The notes beneath the pieces were generated by a model that had not been told where the DNA came from, did no database searches, and saw only the letters and a program-made list of their open reading frames with translations. The translations under genes and the position numbers were made by a program. Positions 25,673 to 33,751 of a DNA stretch of 64,000 nucleotides are shown one piece after another. Location: assembly GCA_964482225.1 (NCBI GenBank), contig CAYZWT010000018.1, forward strand, positions 1 through 64,000. The letters run 5' to 3'. The DNA is from UBA1429 sp964482225. Its GTDB lineage: Bacteria > Chloroflexota > Anaerolineae > UBA1429. The stretch's first letter is position 1. Every line of letters starts with the position of its first letter.

Positions 25673-27667
25673 ATGAATCTCCCCAAGCACACCCGCCGAG
25701 ATTTTCTCAAGTATACAGGCCTCACCGTTGCTGGCGTAGCCATCGCGGCCTGCACGCGTGAGACGACCGAAACGCCCGCCGAGCCCGGCGTCGTTGAGGA
25801 GGCGCCGCCGGCCGTCGTCGAGGAGGAGGCGCCATCAGCGCCGCCCAAGTTCAAGGAATCGCCCATGCTGGCCGAAAAGGTGGCTCGAGGCGAGCTGCCA
25901 CCCGTCGAGGAGCGCCTGCCCGAGGAGCCCCTGGTGATCGAGGTGACCGACAGCATTGGCCAGTACGGCGGCACCATCACCGTGGGCGGCCTGGGCATGA
26001 ACCTGTATCACAACGATACCCAGCAGGTTATGGGGCGGCCCAACTGGCTGCGCATCTCCAAAGACCTGACCCATGCCGTGCCCCTGATCCTCAAGGATTG
26101 GGAGGTCACCCCGGACTTTAAAGAGGTGACCTGCTACATGCGTAGGGGCCTGAAATGGTCCGATGGCGCGCCTCTCACTTCGGCGGACATCAAGTTCTGG
26201 TATGAGGACGTGCTGCTCAATACCGAGATCACGCCCGTGCCATCCACGGACTTTACGCCTGGCGGCGAGGTGATGAAGCTGGATATTATTGATGACTATA
26301 CCTACAAGCTCACCTTTGCCATCCCGCGCCCGTCCTTTGTCCTGGTGAACATGGCCCACCTGTACGCGTTTTGGGATCACAATGGCTGGGTGCCCTCGCA
26401 CTATGTGAAGCAGTTCCACATCAAGTACAACCCGGATGCCAACGATCTGGCCAAAGCCGCCGGCTTTGATTTCTGGTATCAGTTGTTCGGACGAGAGAAC
26501 AACCGCAACCAGAGCATTGATCGGCCCAAGCTGGAATCGTTCATCACCCTGCGCGACACGCCCAGCATGTCATTCCTGGAGCGCAACCCCTACTATCTGG
26601 CCGTGGATCCCGAGGGCAACCAGTTGCCGTATATTGACAAGATCAATAACGACAAGGCTGCCGATCTCTCGATCCTGGATGCCAAGACCGTGGGCGGCAC
26701 CTATGACTTTGCCGGGTTTGAGCTGCGCATCCTGTTCTATGCCACCTATGCCGAAGGGGCGGCCCAGTCCAATGCGCGCATGGTGCTCTGGCAATCGGGC
26801 AAGGGCTCTGAGGTGGTCTACAACGTCAACATGAACTGGCCGAATGATGAGATGCGCGAGGTGTTCTCTGATGACCGCTTCCGTCAGGCCCTCTCGCTGG
26901 CCATCAACCGGGCGGACATCAACAACATCATCTACTTTGGGAACGCCTCCGAGACCCAGATGACGGTCATCCCGACCTCGCGGCACTACAGGCCCGAGTA
27001 CGCGGCTGCCTATGCCGCGTACGATCTGGATCAGGCCAATGCCCTGCTGGATGATATGGGCCTGGAGTGGAACGCTGCCAAGACCCACCGCCTCTGGCCG
27101 GTGAGCAAGCAGCCCATGATCATCTCCTGGGACCTGTACGAGAGCGAGACCCCCAAGGGCCCCATGACCGAGTTGGTCACCGAGTACTGGAAGGCCATCG
27201 GCGTCGAGATCCAGTGGAAGTCCATCACCCGCACGCTGCTGACCCAAAAGATCCTGGCCAACGAGGAGCCCATGTCTCTGTGGCACGGCGATGAGACGGC
27301 TGATACGCTGTTCCTGCGCCGACCCAAGTACTTTGCCCCCATTGACGGGGACGAGAACTGCTGGGGCGGGCTGTGGGGCCGCTGGTACAACACCCGTGGC
27401 GCTCAGGGCGAAGAGCCCCCGCAAGTCATCAAGGACCTGTACAACTGGCTGGACGAGTATATGCTGACCGATGAGCTGGAGCCGGCCCGCAAGGTGTTGG
27501 AGAGCCAGGCGGAGCACATCTGGACCATCGGCAGCGTCGGCAACGCGCCGCACCCGCTGTTCGTGCGCAACAACCTCAAGAACGTTTCTGAGACGGGCGG
27601 CTTCTGGACGTGGGACAGCCTGTGGTCCTTCCCCGAGTGCCCGGAGCAGTGGTACTTTGAGCAATAG
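25673..27667 (+). CDS. Tat-exported family-5 solute-binding protein (peptide/oligosaccharide type)
   Basis: 664 residues. The N-terminus has the twin-arginine motif TRRDFLK and the lipobox AIAAC, so it is exported folded and lipidated. The SBP_bac_5 fold is shown by 'LTHAVPLILKDWEVTPDFKEVT', 'RRGLKWSDGAPLTSADIKFWYED' region and 'DRFRQALSLAINRADINNIIYFG'. It binds peptides, sugars or similar. The ligand is not readable. An acidic Glu/Pro linker follows the lipid site. No permease or ATPase genes flank it; it is bounded by its own promoter and a strong terminator. ATG 25673 follows AAGGAG. Confidence 0.92.
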   Translation: MNLPKHTRRDFLKYTGLTVAGVAIAACTRETTETPAEPGVVEEAPPAVVEEEAPSAPPKFKESPMLAEKVARGELPPVEERLPEEPLVIEVTDSIGQYGGTITVGGLGMNLYHNDTQQVMGRPNWLRISKDLTHAVPLILKDWEVTPDFKEVTCYMRRGLKWSDGAPLTSADIKFWYEDVLLNTEITPVPSTDFTPGGEVMKLDIIDDYTYKLTFAIPRPSFVLVNMAHLYAFWDHNGWVPSHYVKQFHIKYNPDANDLAKAAGFDFWYQLFGRENNRNQSIDRPKLESFITLRDTPSMSFLERNPYYLAVDPEGNQLPYIDKINNDKAADLSILDAKTVGGTYDFAGFELRILFYATYAEGAAQSNARMVLWQSGKGSEVVYNVNMNWPNDEMREVFSDDRFRQALSLAINRADINNIIYFGNASETQMTVIPTSRHYRPEYAAAYAAYDLDQANALLDDMGLEWNAAKTHRLWPVSKQPMIISWDLYESETPKGPMTELVTEYWKAIGVEIQWKSITRTLLTQKILANEEPMSLWHGDETADTLFLRRPKYFAPIDGDENCWGGLWGRWYNTRGAQGEEPPQVIKDLYNWLDEYMLTDELEPARKVLESQAEHIWTIGSVGNAPHPLFVRNNLKNVSETGGFWTWDSLWSFPECPEQWYFEQ

Positions 27668-27724
27668 GAGTAGGGGCCACAGACCATGATTCGTGGTCTC
27701 TAGAGTTCCTGGTTCTAGCACGAC

Positions 27725-27760
27725 AACCGGCCCCCTGGGGAACTCCCCAGGGGGCCGGTT
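27725..27760 (+). terminator. strong intrinsic-type terminator
   Basis: AACCGGCCCCCTGGGG (27725-27740) pairs perfectly over 16 bp with CCCCAGGGGGCCGGTT (27745-27760), loop AACT. CGAC/GTCG can add an outer stem. It ends the binding-protein transcript. The U-tract is poor (GTTCGTATGT). Confidence 0.8.
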
Positions 27761-27813
27761 CGTATGTCGGTTTGGCCGCGTCCGCTCATCGCCGCCCCGC
27801 CGGGCGCTGCCGG

Positions 27814-28224
27814 CTAGCCCTCGTCGCGCTGGGCCCGGGAGCCCCGCCGGCGCAGCAGGGCCAGCTTGGCAGCGATGCGCTCGCGGGCCTGGTCGGTGGC
27901 CTCGGCGTCCGGCGTCGCCTCGACCAGCGCGTCGCCACGGTAACGCACCCGCAGCCAATCCCCTGCCACGGTCCCCTCCGGCAAGAGGTCCACGGGCTCG
28001 ATCCGTTCGCTTTCCGCCTCGCCAACCAGCAGCACGGCAAACGCGCCATCCACGATCCGGTCCACCACGGCACGCTCTGGCACGCTCGGCGCCTGCTCCG
28101 GCGGCGGCGCTTGATCCGAATCGGGCCGCTGAGGCGCACCGGCTTGGCGCCCGCACCCTTGAGAGCGCCCAAGCGCCCTCAAGCCTTTCCCTCTGGCCCA
28201 GGGCCACAGGCGGTAGGCGCTCAT
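27814..28224 (-). CDS. DUF3006-domain protein
   Basis: 136 residues. The core 'AVVDRIVDGAFAVLLVGE ... LLPEGTVAGDWLRVRY' (about 52-105) is the DUF3006 beta-barrel-like domain. The N-terminal 45 residues are Arg/Pro-rich and unlike the usual short family members. DUF3006 proteins are typically encoded beside ComEC-like metallo-hydrolases, exactly as here: ATG 28224 overlaps the upstream stop by 4 bases (ATGA). Function unknown. Confidence 0.8.
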   Translation of the reverse strand: MSAYRLWPWARGKGLRALGRSQGCGRQAGAPQRPDSDQAPPPEQAPSVPERAVVDRIVDGAFAVLLVGEAESERIEPVDLLPEGTVAGDWLRVRYRGDALVEATPDAEATDQARERIAAKLALLRRRGSRAQRDEG

Positions 28225-29228
28225 CGGGTCTGCCCCCCTGCCGCCAGGCCCTCACCAGGCAAGGTGTCCGCCCGGCCACGCTCTGTTTCGATCACGATCT
28301 GGCGGCCATCGGTGATCACGCGGATCGCGCCGTAGCGATCTGTGCCATAGACCGGGATCCTGGCTGCCCCCAGGCGTTCGATCACCTCTGCGTGGGGATG
28401 GCCATAGCTGTTGCCCAGCCCTGCGGAATAGATCGCTACCTCGGGTGACACCGCCGCCAGAAAAGGCGCCGAGTTGGAGGTGCTGGAGCCGTGGTGCCCC
28501 AACTTGAACACCTGGGAGCGCAGCGGGTATCCCCGGGCAATCATCTCGCTCTCGGCGGACGCCTCGGCATCGCCCGTGAGCAGAATGGCCACCTCGCCAA
28601 ACACGATCCGCAACGAGATCGAGCCGTCGTGCAGCCTGCCCGTAAGCCTTTCGGGATGCAGCACCTCCACCCGGGCGCTGCCAAAGAGAAACACTTCGCC
28701 GGCGCGGGGTTCGTGGTAGCCGGCCTCTGAGGCCAGAATGGCATCCAGCGCCCGCTCATAGGTCAGCGAGGTGTGCTCGTCGCCCGAGAGCCACACCTCG
28801 CCGACGGGCAACGCCTCCAGCACCTGGGGGAACTGGCCGATGTGATCGGCGTGGGGATGGGTGCCGACCAGCAGATCCAGCCTCTCAACCCCCACCGAAC
28901 GCAGGTAGGGCAAGACATCGTTGCGGTCGTGTCGGCCGGCATCAATCAGGAGGGTGAAATCGGGGCCTTGCAGCAGGATGGCATCCCCCTGGCCCACGTC
29001 GCAAAAGTGCACTGTGAGCGTGCCCGTAAGGGGAATCGTTGGCAAAGGCGTAGGCTCTGGCAAAGGCGTGCTGGTGGCGGCTGCCTCGATCTCGGCGGAT
29101 TCGGGCGCTGCCGCCGACCACGCCAGCCATATGCCTGCCCCCGTGCAGGCGCAGAGCCCGACCAACAGGGCCAGCACCAACAAGAGCCTGGCGGCCGGGC
29201 CTTGGTTCATCCAGAGCTTTTCGTACAT
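28221..29228 (-). CDS. ComEC/Rec2-like metallo-beta-lactamase-fold hydrolase, membrane-anchored
   Basis: 335 residues with an N-terminal hydrophobic anchor (about 13-38), a Pro-rich spacer, then an MBL domain: DVGQGDAILL, metal motif THPHADH, LTGDAE and LGHHGSSTSN, as in the extracytoplasmic nuclease-like domain of ComEC. Stand-alone copies are often called competence-related but may be nucleases or phosphodiesterases with other roles. The channel domain of ComEC is absent. ATG 29228 follows AGGAGGA at 12 bases. An alternative ATG lies at 29210. Confidence 0.88.
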   Translation of the reverse strand: MYEKLWMNQGPAARLLLVLALLVGLCACTGAGIWLAWSAAAPESAEIEAAATSTPLPEPTPLPTIPLTGTLTVHFCDVGQGDAILLQGPDFTLLIDAGRHDRNDVLPYLRSVGVERLDLLVGTHPHADHIGQFPQVLEALPVGEVWLSGDEHTSLTYERALDAILASEAGYHEPRAGEVFLFGSARVEVLHPERLTGRLHDGSISLRIVFGEVAILLTGDAEASAESEMIARGYPLRSQVFKLGHHGSSTSNSAPFLAAVSPEVAIYSAGLGNSYGHPHAEVIERLGAARIPVYGTDRYGAIRVITDGRQIVIETERGRADTLPGEGLAAGGQTR

Positions 29229-29268
29229 GGGTGGCGCGTATCCTCCTCTAGAGCTTTAGATCGGGGCA

Positions 29269-29297
29269 GCCCTCCCCAAGGGTGAACTGGGGAGGGC
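29269..29297 (-). terminator. hairpin after the barrel-protein gene
   Basis: GCCCTCCCC (29269-29277) pairs with GGGGAGGGC (29289-29297) over an 11-base loop, 46 bases past the stop of the leftward gene at 29343. No U-tract. Confidence 0.45.
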
Positions 29298-29342
29298 AAC
29301 CATGCGTGGCGTGGTGTATAGGCAGCTCGGCCGCCTGGGCGC

Positions 29343-29636
29343 TCAGGCCCCCGGCGTGCCCAGCAGCGTCATGGACTCGAAATAGCGCAGCGCGTCAATC
29401 TCCTCCATGAGCCGGGCGTGGCGCTGCACCGCCTCCATATTGGGGAAACGCTCCACGCCCCAGATCGTCCACTGCTCGGAGCACCAGGACGAGGAGCAGA
29501 TGGCGATATACTCGCCGCCCACCTGGGCCAGCGCCGCCCGCGCCCGGTCAGAGACCGCCTGTCGTTCCTCCGCCGAGAGCCTGTAATAGGCCTCTTTGGG
29601 GCGAATCATCCACAGTTTCAGGATTTCCTGCGTCAT
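29343..29636 (-). CDS. small alpha/beta-barrel (ABM-like) protein
   Basis: 97 residues (MTQEILKLWMIRPKEAYYRLS...). Amphipathic helix and 'YIAICSSSWCSEQWTIWGVERFPNMEAVQRHARLM' layout suggest a ferredoxin-like dimeric barrel similar to the 2441-2740 protein. No active site is assignable. ATG 29636 has GGAGGTCAAC directly upstream. The longer open frame to 29903 crosses the promoter region and is not coding. Confidence 0.6.
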   Translation of the reverse strand: MTQEILKLWMIRPKEAYYRLSAEERQAVSDRARAALAQVGGEYIAICSSSWCSEQWTIWGVERFPNMEAVQRHARLMEEIDALRYFESMTLLGTPGA

Positions 29637-29679
29637 GTTGACCTCCTGGTCCACGGGAACTGGGCCGGTCTGCCTCGAT

Positions 29680-29750
29680 GGCGCCCGAAACAATGGGGTG
29701 ATCTCTCCCTTCTGGACAGGTCTAGCCAGGTAGCCAATCATCCGGGCGCC
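29680..29750 (-). promoter_or_regulatory. long-range stem in the 5' leader of the barrel-protein gene
   Basis: CGGGCGCC (29743-29750) and GGCGCCCG (29680-29687) form an 8-bp stem closing a 55-base internal region within the roughly 160-base leader predicted from the TATAAT at 29805-29810 (minus strand). Function, if any, unknown. Confidence 0.35.
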
Positions 29751-29804
29751 TATGGGCCCTCTCGATCGCGCCGACATCGGCCTGCTGCCTGTCCTTACAG
29801 TTCC

Positions 29805-29810
29805 ATTATA
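29805..29810 (-). promoter_or_regulatory. -10 box for the leftward barrel-protein gene
   Basis: Minus-strand TATAAT in GCTATAATGG. The -35 is unclear. The leader to ATG 29636 would be about 160 bases. Confidence 0.45.
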
Positions 29811-29837
29811 GCGGAGGGGGCGCCCGTAGTCTAGCTC

Positions 29838-29866
29838 TTGCCGACCCTCCGGGTGCGGGCTACAAT
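29838..29866 (+). promoter_or_regulatory. promoter of the M24 peptidase gene
   Basis: TTGCCG (29838-29843), 17-base spacer, TACAAT (29861-29866), 52 bases before the ATG at 29918. Confidence 0.6.
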
Positions 29867-29917
29867 GGCGGCGTTGTACGCAGAACCCGCCCATACGGGC
29901 CAAAGGAGAGAGACGCT

Positions 29918-31258
29918 ATGCCTGTGCCCTCTGCCTTTCCTGCTGCCGAATTTGCGGCGCGGCGCGAACGTATCTTGGCCGCCATCGGCGCCGGCGCCGT
30001 TGCCCTGATCCAGGGCGCGCCGCCGCCCCGTGGCTATGTACGCTTTCGGCAGACCAACGAGTTCTATTATGCCGCCGGGTTAGAGACGCCCCAGGCGTAT
30101 CTCCTGATGGATGGCGGCGCCCGCTCCTCGGCCCTGTACCTTCCCTGGCGCGGCCAGGCCGAGCTGGCCGAAGGGGCCTGGCCCGGCGCGGAGGATGTGG
30201 AGCTGGTGCGCCAGATCACCGGCGTCGAGGCGGTGTACCCGCTAGAGCGGCTGACGGAGGACTTGGCCCAGGCCAAGACCCTCTACACCCCCCACGCCCC
30301 CGCCGAACTCCAGGCCACCACCCGCCCCGATCTGGAGGCCGCCGACCGGGCCCTGGCCCTCGATCCCTGGGATGGCCAGCCGGCCCGCGAGCAGCGCCTG
30401 ATCGCCTTGCTGCGCTCGCGCAACCCCAGGCTCGCCGTGCGCAATCTGACGCCCATCCTTGACGAGTTGCGCTCGGTCAAGTCCCCTCGCGAGGTGGCCG
30501 TCATGCGCCGCACAGGGGCGCTGGCAGCCAGGGCCGTGGTCGAGGCCATGCGCGTCACCCGTCCGGGGATCATCGAAGGCCAGCTGGGAGCCCTGGCGGG
30601 CTATATCTATGCCGTCAACGGCGCCCAGGGAGAGGGCTATCGGCCCATCATCGCCGGCGGCGAGAACATCTGGCACATCCACTATTTCCGCTGCGACGCC
30701 CCCCTGCAAGCGGGCGATCTGGTGCTCATGGATTACGCCCCCGAGTGCGACTATTACACCAACGACATCGGGCGCCTTTGGCCGGTGAGCGGGCGCTTTT
30801 CCCCGTGGCAGCGCGAGCTGTACGGCTTTGTGCTGGCCTATCACAAGACGCTGCTGGATGCCATACGCCCGGGCGCCCTGCCGGAGCGCATCCTGGACGA
30901 GGCCGCCGAGACGATGCGCGCCGTCTGGGCAGGCTGGCCCTTTAGCAAAGAGATCTACCGCCAGGGGGCGGAACGCATGTTGGCCTTTCGCGGGCACCTT
31001 TCGCATCCCGTGGGCCTGGCCGTCCACGACGACGGCGACTATCACAGTCGCCCCCTGGCGCCTGGCGCCGTCTTCGCCATAGACCCGCAACTATGGGTGC
31101 CGGAGGAGCGGCTCTACCTGCGCGTCGAAGATACCGTGGTGGTGACCGAACAGGGCCGCGACGTGCTGACCGGTGGCGCCCCGCTAGAGATGGACGAGAT
31201 CGAGGCGCTGATGCGAGAGGGCCCTGTTTCGCTGCCGCACCTGCTGGACGAGCTGTAG
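29918..31258 (+). CDS. pepP: M24-family Xaa-Pro aminopeptidase
   Basis: 446 residues: an N-terminal AMP_N-like domain (1-150) and a C-terminal pita-bread catalytic domain. Di-metal ligands align as Asp272, Asp283, His363 (HPVGLAVHD) and Glu404 (LRVEDTVVV). The position usually Glu is Asp389 (FAIDPQLW). It releases N-terminal residues preceding proline in the cytosol. ATG 29918 has AAAGGAGAG upstream. PepP is a best guess over prolidase because of length and the N-domain. Confidence 0.87.
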   Translation: MPVPSAFPAAEFAARRERILAAIGAGAVALIQGAPPPRGYVRFRQTNEFYYAAGLETPQAYLLMDGGARSSALYLPWRGQAELAEGAWPGAEDVELVRQITGVEAVYPLERLTEDLAQAKTLYTPHAPAELQATTRPDLEAADRALALDPWDGQPAREQRLIALLRSRNPRLAVRNLTPILDELRSVKSPREVAVMRRTGALAARAVVEAMRVTRPGIIEGQLGALAGYIYAVNGAQGEGYRPIIAGGENIWHIHYFRCDAPLQAGDLVLMDYAPECDYYTNDIGRLWPVSGRFSPWQRELYGFVLAYHKTLLDAIRPGALPERILDEAAETMRAVWAGWPFSKEIYRQGAERMLAFRGHLSHPVGLAVHDDGDYHSRPLAPGAVFAIDPQLWVPEERLYLRVEDTVVVTEQGRDVLTGGAPLEMDEIEALMREGPVSLPHLLDEL

Positions 31259-31288
31259 GGGACAGGTCTTGTTCAGAATCACAGAGAT

Positions 31289-31459
31289 ACCGTAGCTGGC
31301 TATCGAATAGTTTGAACGAAAGGATGGCCCAGCAGGACGAAAAAGTTGTCGGCGACCAAACCTTGCGGCCCTGCAAGCCATCACCCCCCAGCGGAACTCG
31401 CTTCGGGGGCGAGTTCCGCTGGGGGGGTGATGGCCATAATACGGCAATCAACAGCAATA
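31289..31459. repeat. dispersed hairpin repeat, copy B
   Basis: Same block order as copy A: CCCAGCAGGA (31328-31337), CCAAACCTTGCGGCC (31356-31370), GGCCATA (31432-31438), CAACAGCAATA (31449-31459). The hairpin arms 31377-31401 and 31409-31434 form a 25-bp stem with one bulged G and a TTCGGGG loop. The gap to 31581 otherwise holds no gene. Confidence 0.7.
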
Positions 31460-31581
31460 CTATCCAATATACCGCTCAAGAACGCCTCCGGCTGTGAGAA
31501 TCGCGTCTTATCTATGAAAATGTACGGTAGCTAGACCGCAAAACAGCACGACGATAGATAAGCATTGTAGGAGGGATAGCC

Positions 31582-33498
31582 ATGCACACCGATACCGCCA
31601 AGAGCGCCCATGCCCGTTGGCGCTCGCTGCCCCTGGGGGCCATCTCGGTTACGGGGGGCTTTTGGGGGCACAAGCAGCATGTCAACCGCACGGTGACCCT
31701 GCGCCACGGCTATGAACAGCTAGAGCGCGCGGGCAACCTGAACAACCTGCGCCTGGCGGCGGGCCAGGGCGAGGGGGCGTATCGCCCCCCGCTGTTCATG
31801 GATTCCGACGTTTACAAGTGGCTGGAGGCCGCCGCCTATGACCTGGGCAACCGGCGCGATCCCGAGGTCGAGGCGATGGCCGACGAGCTGATCGCCCTGT
31901 TGGAGGCGGCCCAGCAGGAGGACGGCTACCTGAACTCCTACTATCAGGTGGCCGCCCCTGAACAGCGCTGGGCCGATCTGGACCACGGCCACGAGCTGTA
32001 TTGCGCCGGGCACCTGTTCGAGGCCGCCGTGGCCCTGCATCGCACCACCGGCAACACCCGGCTGCTGGCGGTGGCCTGCCGCGTGGCCGACCACATTGAC
32101 TCGGTGTTTGGCCCCGGCAAGCGCGCGGGCGCCCCCGGCCACCCGGAGATCGAGCTGGCCCTGGTGGAGATGTACCGCGAGACGGGCGAGCGCCGCTATC
32201 TCGACCTGGCCCAGTTCTTTGTGGACCAGCGCGGGCGCGGCGTCATGCGGGGCGACCGGCGCCACTATGGCCCCGAGTATCACCAGGATCGCGTGCCCGT
32301 GCGCCAGGCGGATGTGGTCGAGGGCCACGCCGTGCGCCAACTCTACCTCACCGCCGGCGTGACGGACCTGTACTTGGAGACGGGCGAGCCCGCGCTGTTG
32401 GCGGCCATGCGCCGCCTCTGGCGCGATATGACGGGCCGCAAGATGCACGTCATCGGCGGGTTTGGGGCGCGTTTTACCGGCGAGGCGTTTGGCCAGGCCT
32501 ACGAGCTGCCCGCCGACCGCTGCTACTGCGAGACCTGCGCCGCCATCGCCGCCATGATGTGGAACTGGCGCATGTTGCTGGCCACGGGCGAGGCCCGCTA
32601 CGCCGACCTGCTGGAGCGCTCGATGTACAACGGTTTTTTGAGCGGCGTCTCGCTGGACGGGCGGCGCTTTTTCTACGTCAACCCGCTCCAGAGCAGGGGT
32701 GGGGTCGAGCGCCCCGAGTGGTATGCCTGCGCCTGCTGCCCGCCCAACGTCATGCGCCAGATCGCCATGATCGGCCACTATGCCGCCACGGCGGACGAGG
32801 CGGGCGTGCAACTGCACCAATACCTGGCGGCCACGGTGCAGGCACCCGCCCCTGGGGGCGGCGCGCGCCGCCTGCACATGGAGACCCGCTATCCCTGGGA
32901 GGGCCGCGTGCAAGTGACCATCGAGGAGACCGACGGCGCACCCTGGACCCTGGCGCTGCGCATCCCGACCTGGGCCGAGGGCGCCTGGTTCGACGTGGGG
33001 GGCGAGAGGGTCGAGACCCCCGCCCTTGCCGGCAGCTATGCCGAGCTTACCCGCGCCTGGCGCGCGGGCGACGTGGTAGAGCTGCACCTGCCCCTGGCGC
33101 CCCGCCTCACCGAGCCCCACCCGAGGGTGGACGCCATCCGGGGCAGCGTCTGCATCGAGCGCGGGCCTCTGGTGTACTGTCTGGAAGATGCCGACCAGGG
33201 GTCGGGCGACCAAAGAGTGGGCGACCAGTCCGCCGCCGCCGATCTGCTGGACGCGCGCCTGGCCCTGGGGGCACCCATGCAGGCGGCCTGGCGCGGCGAC
33301 CTGCTGGGCGGCGTCATGGTGGTGGAGGCCCGGGGCTCCCTGGCCGACCCAACGCCCTGGGGCGATGCCCTCTACCGTCCCGCCAGCGACGAGACCCCGG
33401 CCCAGCGCCCGGCGACCCTGACGGCCGTGCCTTATTACGCCTGGGCCAATCGCGGCCCCGGCGCGATGCGGGTGTGGATCCCCAGGGCGGAGGGGTAG
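31582..33498 (+). CDS. GH127 beta-L-arabinofuranosidase-like glycosidase
   Basis: 638 residues, no signal peptide, so probably intracellular. The (alpha/alpha)6 barrel carries the zinc/cysteine active site: Glu317 and Cys319 in CYCETCAA and Cys385-Cys386 in ACCPPNV, matching the family's Glu-Cys-Cys-Cys set in which one cysteine of the CC pair is the nucleophile. It removes terminal beta-L-arabinofuranose from plant-type glycans. ATG 31582 follows GGAGGG. It precedes an MFS transporter, but a pair of terminators separates them. Confidence 0.92.
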   Translation: MHTDTAKSAHARWRSLPLGAISVTGGFWGHKQHVNRTVTLRHGYEQLERAGNLNNLRLAAGQGEGAYRPPLFMDSDVYKWLEAAAYDLGNRRDPEVEAMADELIALLEAAQQEDGYLNSYYQVAAPEQRWADLDHGHELYCAGHLFEAAVALHRTTGNTRLLAVACRVADHIDSVFGPGKRAGAPGHPEIELALVEMYRETGERRYLDLAQFFVDQRGRGVMRGDRRHYGPEYHQDRVPVRQADVVEGHAVRQLYLTAGVTDLYLETGEPALLAAMRRLWRDMTGRKMHVIGGFGARFTGEAFGQAYELPADRCYCETCAAIAAMMWNWRMLLATGEARYADLLERSMYNGFLSGVSLDGRRFFYVNPLQSRGGVERPEWYACACCPPNVMRQIAMIGHYAATADEAGVQLHQYLAATVQAPAPGGGARRLHMETRYPWEGRVQVTIEETDGAPWTLALRIPTWAEGAWFDVGGERVETPALAGSYAELTRAWRAGDVVELHLPLAPRLTEPHPRVDAIRGSVCIERGPLVYCLEDADQGSGDQRVGDQSAAADLLDARLALGAPMQAAWRGDLLGGVMVVEARGSLADPTPWGDALYRPASDETPAQRPATLTAVPYYAWANRGPGAMRVWIPRAEG

Positions 33499-33517
33499 GG
33501 GGCCCTCCCCCCCCCCC

Positions 33518-33546
33518 ACGGGACCCGCTCGCAGAGCGGGTCCCGT
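33518..33546 (+). terminator. intrinsic terminator after the GH127 gene
   Basis: ACGGGACCCGCTC (33518-33530) pairs perfectly over 13 bp with GAGCGGGTCCCGT (33534-33546), loop GCA, followed by TTTACC. Confidence 0.75.
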
Positions 33547-33549
33547 TTA

Positions 33550-33581
33550 CCCCCTCTCCCACAGCTTTGTGGGAGAGGGGG
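33550..33581. terminator. second strong hairpin
   Basis: CCCCCTCTCCCAC (33550-33562) pairs perfectly with GTGGGAGAGGGGG (33569-33581). It lies 3 bases after the first terminator. No U-tract, so it could be a backup terminator or part of a repeat. Confidence 0.5.
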
Positions 33582-33674
33582 CGCAGTTGCGGACTGGGCA
33601 CGTCAACACCCGTGGGGGTGAGGGCTGTCGCAGTTGCGGACTGGGCACGTCAAGGTTCGTGGGGGTGATGCCTC
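33582..33674. repeat. two tandem copies of a 47-bp unit
   Basis: Units at 33582-33628 and 33629-33674 share CGCAGTTGCGGACTGGGCAC and onwards through position 25, differ at 4 bases, then share CGTGGGGGTGA. The GGGGGTGA(G/T)G end resembles the right arm of the dispersed hairpin repeats. Only two units, so not a CRISPR. Confidence 0.55.
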
Positions 33675-33751
33675 CCCCGTTTGACCCGCCTCCTCGCCTG
33701 CGCTAGAGTAGGGCCATTCGCCGCCCAGCCCCACCCGACAGGAGCCAATGC

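Noticed and set aside
26570..28279. 569-codon open frame on the minus strand
   Set aside because: It overlaps the end of the binding-protein gene, crosses its terminator and covers the DUF3006 gene; low-complexity Arg/Gly/Ala translation. A shadow frame.
27814..29228. Competence operon
   Set aside because: Only a ComEC-like hydrolase and DUF3006 protein are present. The channel domain, ComEA and pilus genes are absent, so a DNA-uptake call is not supported.
33582..33674. CRISPR array
   Set aside because: Only two repeat units, no unique spacers of regular length and no cas genes.
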